64,000 nucleotides of DNA, taken from contig NC_133957.1 of the NCBI RefSeq assembly GCF_031877795.1, positions 6,687,009 through 6,751,008 of the forward strand, read 5' to 3'. The position numbers were made by a program, and so were the translations under genes. Source of the DNA: Strix aluco. Taxonomy: Eukaryota; Chordata; Aves; Strigiformes; Strigidae. The notes under the pieces were generated by a model, which saw only the letters and a program-made list of their open reading frames with translations, did no database searches and had not been told where the DNA came from. Shown here one piece after another: positions 62,401-64,000 of the stretch. The first letter of the stretch is position 1. Each line of letters opens with the position of its first letter.

Positions 62401-64000
62401 TTGCTGGTTCTTAGCCCAAAAGTTCCCTAGGTGGGTGTTTCTGAGCCTCAAATCTATTTAAATTGCTGCTTTTGAACCCCAAAGCTCCCTAAACTGCTGT
62501 TTCTTAGCGGAAATCCACCCTAAGTTGCTGTTTCTGAGCCCAAAATCTCCCAAAAAGGCTGTTTTGGAGGCCCAAAAGCTGCCTAAGTGGGTGTTTCCTG
62601 GGCCAAGAGCTCCATAAGTTGCTGGTTTGGAGCCCCAGAGCTCCCTAAAGTGCTGTTTCTCAGCTGAAAACAACCCTAACTTGCTGATTCCGAGCCCAAA
62701 ATCTCCCTCAATGGGACTGTCTGAGGCCAAAATCTCCCCAGACAGGTGTTTCTGAGCACAGAAGCTGCCTAAAAGGGTGTTTTGGAGGCCCAAAAGCTGC
62801 CCAAGTGGGTGTTTCTCAGGCCCAAGACCTCCCTAAATTGCCGCTTTTGGCCCCAGAGCTCCCTACATTGCTGTTTCTCACCTAAAAACCACCCGAAGTC
62901 GCAGTTTCTGAGCCCAAAAGCTCCCTCAATGGGTCTTTTGGAGCCCAAAGGCTCCCTAAAAGGCTGTTTTGGAGGCCCCAAAGCTGCCGAAGTGGGTGTT
63001 TCTCGGGCCAAGAGCTCCCTAAATTGCTGCTTTGGAGTCAAAAACCTCCCTAAGTCACTGTTTCTGAGCCCAAAAGCTCCCTATATTGACATTTTGGAGC
63101 CCCAGAGCTCCCTAAATTGCTGTTTCTTAGCACAAAAGCTCCCCGGGTGGGGGTTTCTGAGCCCCAAATCTCTTTAAATTGCTGGTTTTGAGCCCAAAAG
63201 ATCCCTAAAGAGGTGTTTCTGAGCCCCAAAGCTCCCAAAAAGGCTGTTTTGGAGGCCCAAAAGCTGCCTAAGTGGGTGTTTCTCAGGCTAAGAGCTCCCT
63301 AAATTGCTGCTTTGGAGCCAAAAACCTCCCTAAGTCACTGTTTCTGAGCCCAAAATCTCCCTAAGTCGGTCTTTTGAGCCCCAAAGCTCCCTAAATTGCT
63401 GGTTCTTACCCCAAAAGCTCCCTAGGTGGGTGTTTCTGAGCCCCAAAGCCCCCAAATTGGTGTTCCTGAGCCCAAAGGCTCCCTAGCTGGGGGGTTCTGA
63501 GGCCCAGAAGCCCCATAACTGGGTATTTCTTGGCCCAAAACCTACCTAAATTGCTCCTGCTGAGCTCCAGAGCTCCCTGCGTTGTTTTTGCTGAGCTCAA
63601 ATGCTGCCTCAACAGATGTTTTGGAGGCCCAAAAGCTGATTAAGTGCCTGTTTCTGAGCCCCAGAGCTCCCTACATTGCTGTTTCTGAGCCCAAAAGCTC
63701 CCTAGGTGGGGGTTTCTGACCCCCAGATATCATTAAATTGCTGCGTTTGAACCCAAAAGCTCCCTCCATGGGTCTTTTTGAGCCCAAAACCTCCATAAAC
63801 AGGGGTTTCTGAGCCCAAAAGCTCCATAAATGGGTGTTTTGGAGGCCCAAAAGCTGCCGAAGGTGGTGTTGCTCAGGCCAAGAGCTCCCTAAATTGCTCG
63901 TTTTGAGCCAAGAACCTCCCTAAACCACTGTTTCCGAGCACAAAAGCTCCCTAAATCGACATTTTGGAGCCCCAGAGCTCCCTACATTGCTCGCTCTTAG

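Larger units (their letters stand above)
37375..64000. repeat. 31-bp-monomer satellite array, 2,189-bp higher-order repeat with variants
   Basis: Same monomer family and same orientation as 1-5599, but a different HOR. A landmark segment (reading MRQHLSSAKT on the minus strand) starts at 37819, 40008, 42197, 44385, 47465, 50651, 52155, 53554, 55058, 56562, 58751, 59818, 61217 and 63406. The basic step is 2,189 bp; others are 1,504, 1,399 and 1,067 bp, and two long ones contain extra blocks of 280 and 437 bp. Copies are nearly identical base for base. The array continues past the end of the window. Short open frames here are repeat by-products. Confidence 0.95.

Noticed and set aside
37375-64000. 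Satellite considered as a CRISPR array
   Set aside because: Monomers are contiguous and all related; there are no unique spacers, and the setting is a vertebrate genome.

Overview
The window reads as a piece of a bird genome. Evidence: two 3' ends that look like CR1 LINEs, several LTRs resembling avian endogenous retroviruses (ERVs), a MROH-type HEAT-repeat gene and Topors-like RING genes of the kind found in birds, and gene fragments sitting in the G-rich intron sequence typical of avian dot microchromosomes. No sequence decides the species or chromosome. A repeat-dense microchromosome or the W chromosome is a guess from the mix of satellite, ERVs and amplified gene copies.

Layout. (1) 1-5599: satellite DNA with a ~31-bp monomer, arranged as 2,114-bp higher-order repeats (HORs), about 2.65 copies. 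(2) 5600-37320: a ~31.7-kb non-satellite island. (3) 37321-64000: the same 31-bp satellite in the same orientation but with a 2,189-bp HOR and many shortened or lengthened units. It is interrupted once by a textbook solo LTR with a 5-bp target duplication (45529-46134).

Inside the island. Its two ends carry near-identical inverted arms of 2.54 kb (5913-8455 and 33617-36160). Each arm holds a complete two-exon Topors-like RING-finger gene, and that gene is itself flanked by diverged ~200-bp direct repeats. Between the arms, left to right: an antisense LTR; a small piece of satellite in inverted orientation joined to a retroelement ORF1; a CR1 3' end; an LTR fragment; a 12-exon MROH-like gene on the minus strand (11342-15486) with open frames and good splice sites; a deleted ERV with RNase H and integrase remnants; unrecognised sequence; a chimeric stretch with one RUSF1-like exon and three TAF6-like exons on the minus strand; a second copy of the LTR family that borders the left arm; and seven consecutive exons of an ATAD2-like AAA ATPase, cut off after the first AAA domain.

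The genes do not form a pathway. The region looks like a patchwork of duplicated gene pieces and ERVs embedded in satellite, shaped by duplication and by recombination at LTRs. Strongest points for follow-up: the inverted Topors-like arms with nested direct repeats, the 31-bp satellite whose A/T tracts are spaced about one helical turn apart, the stepwise HOR length changes, and the RUSF1/TAF6 chimera.
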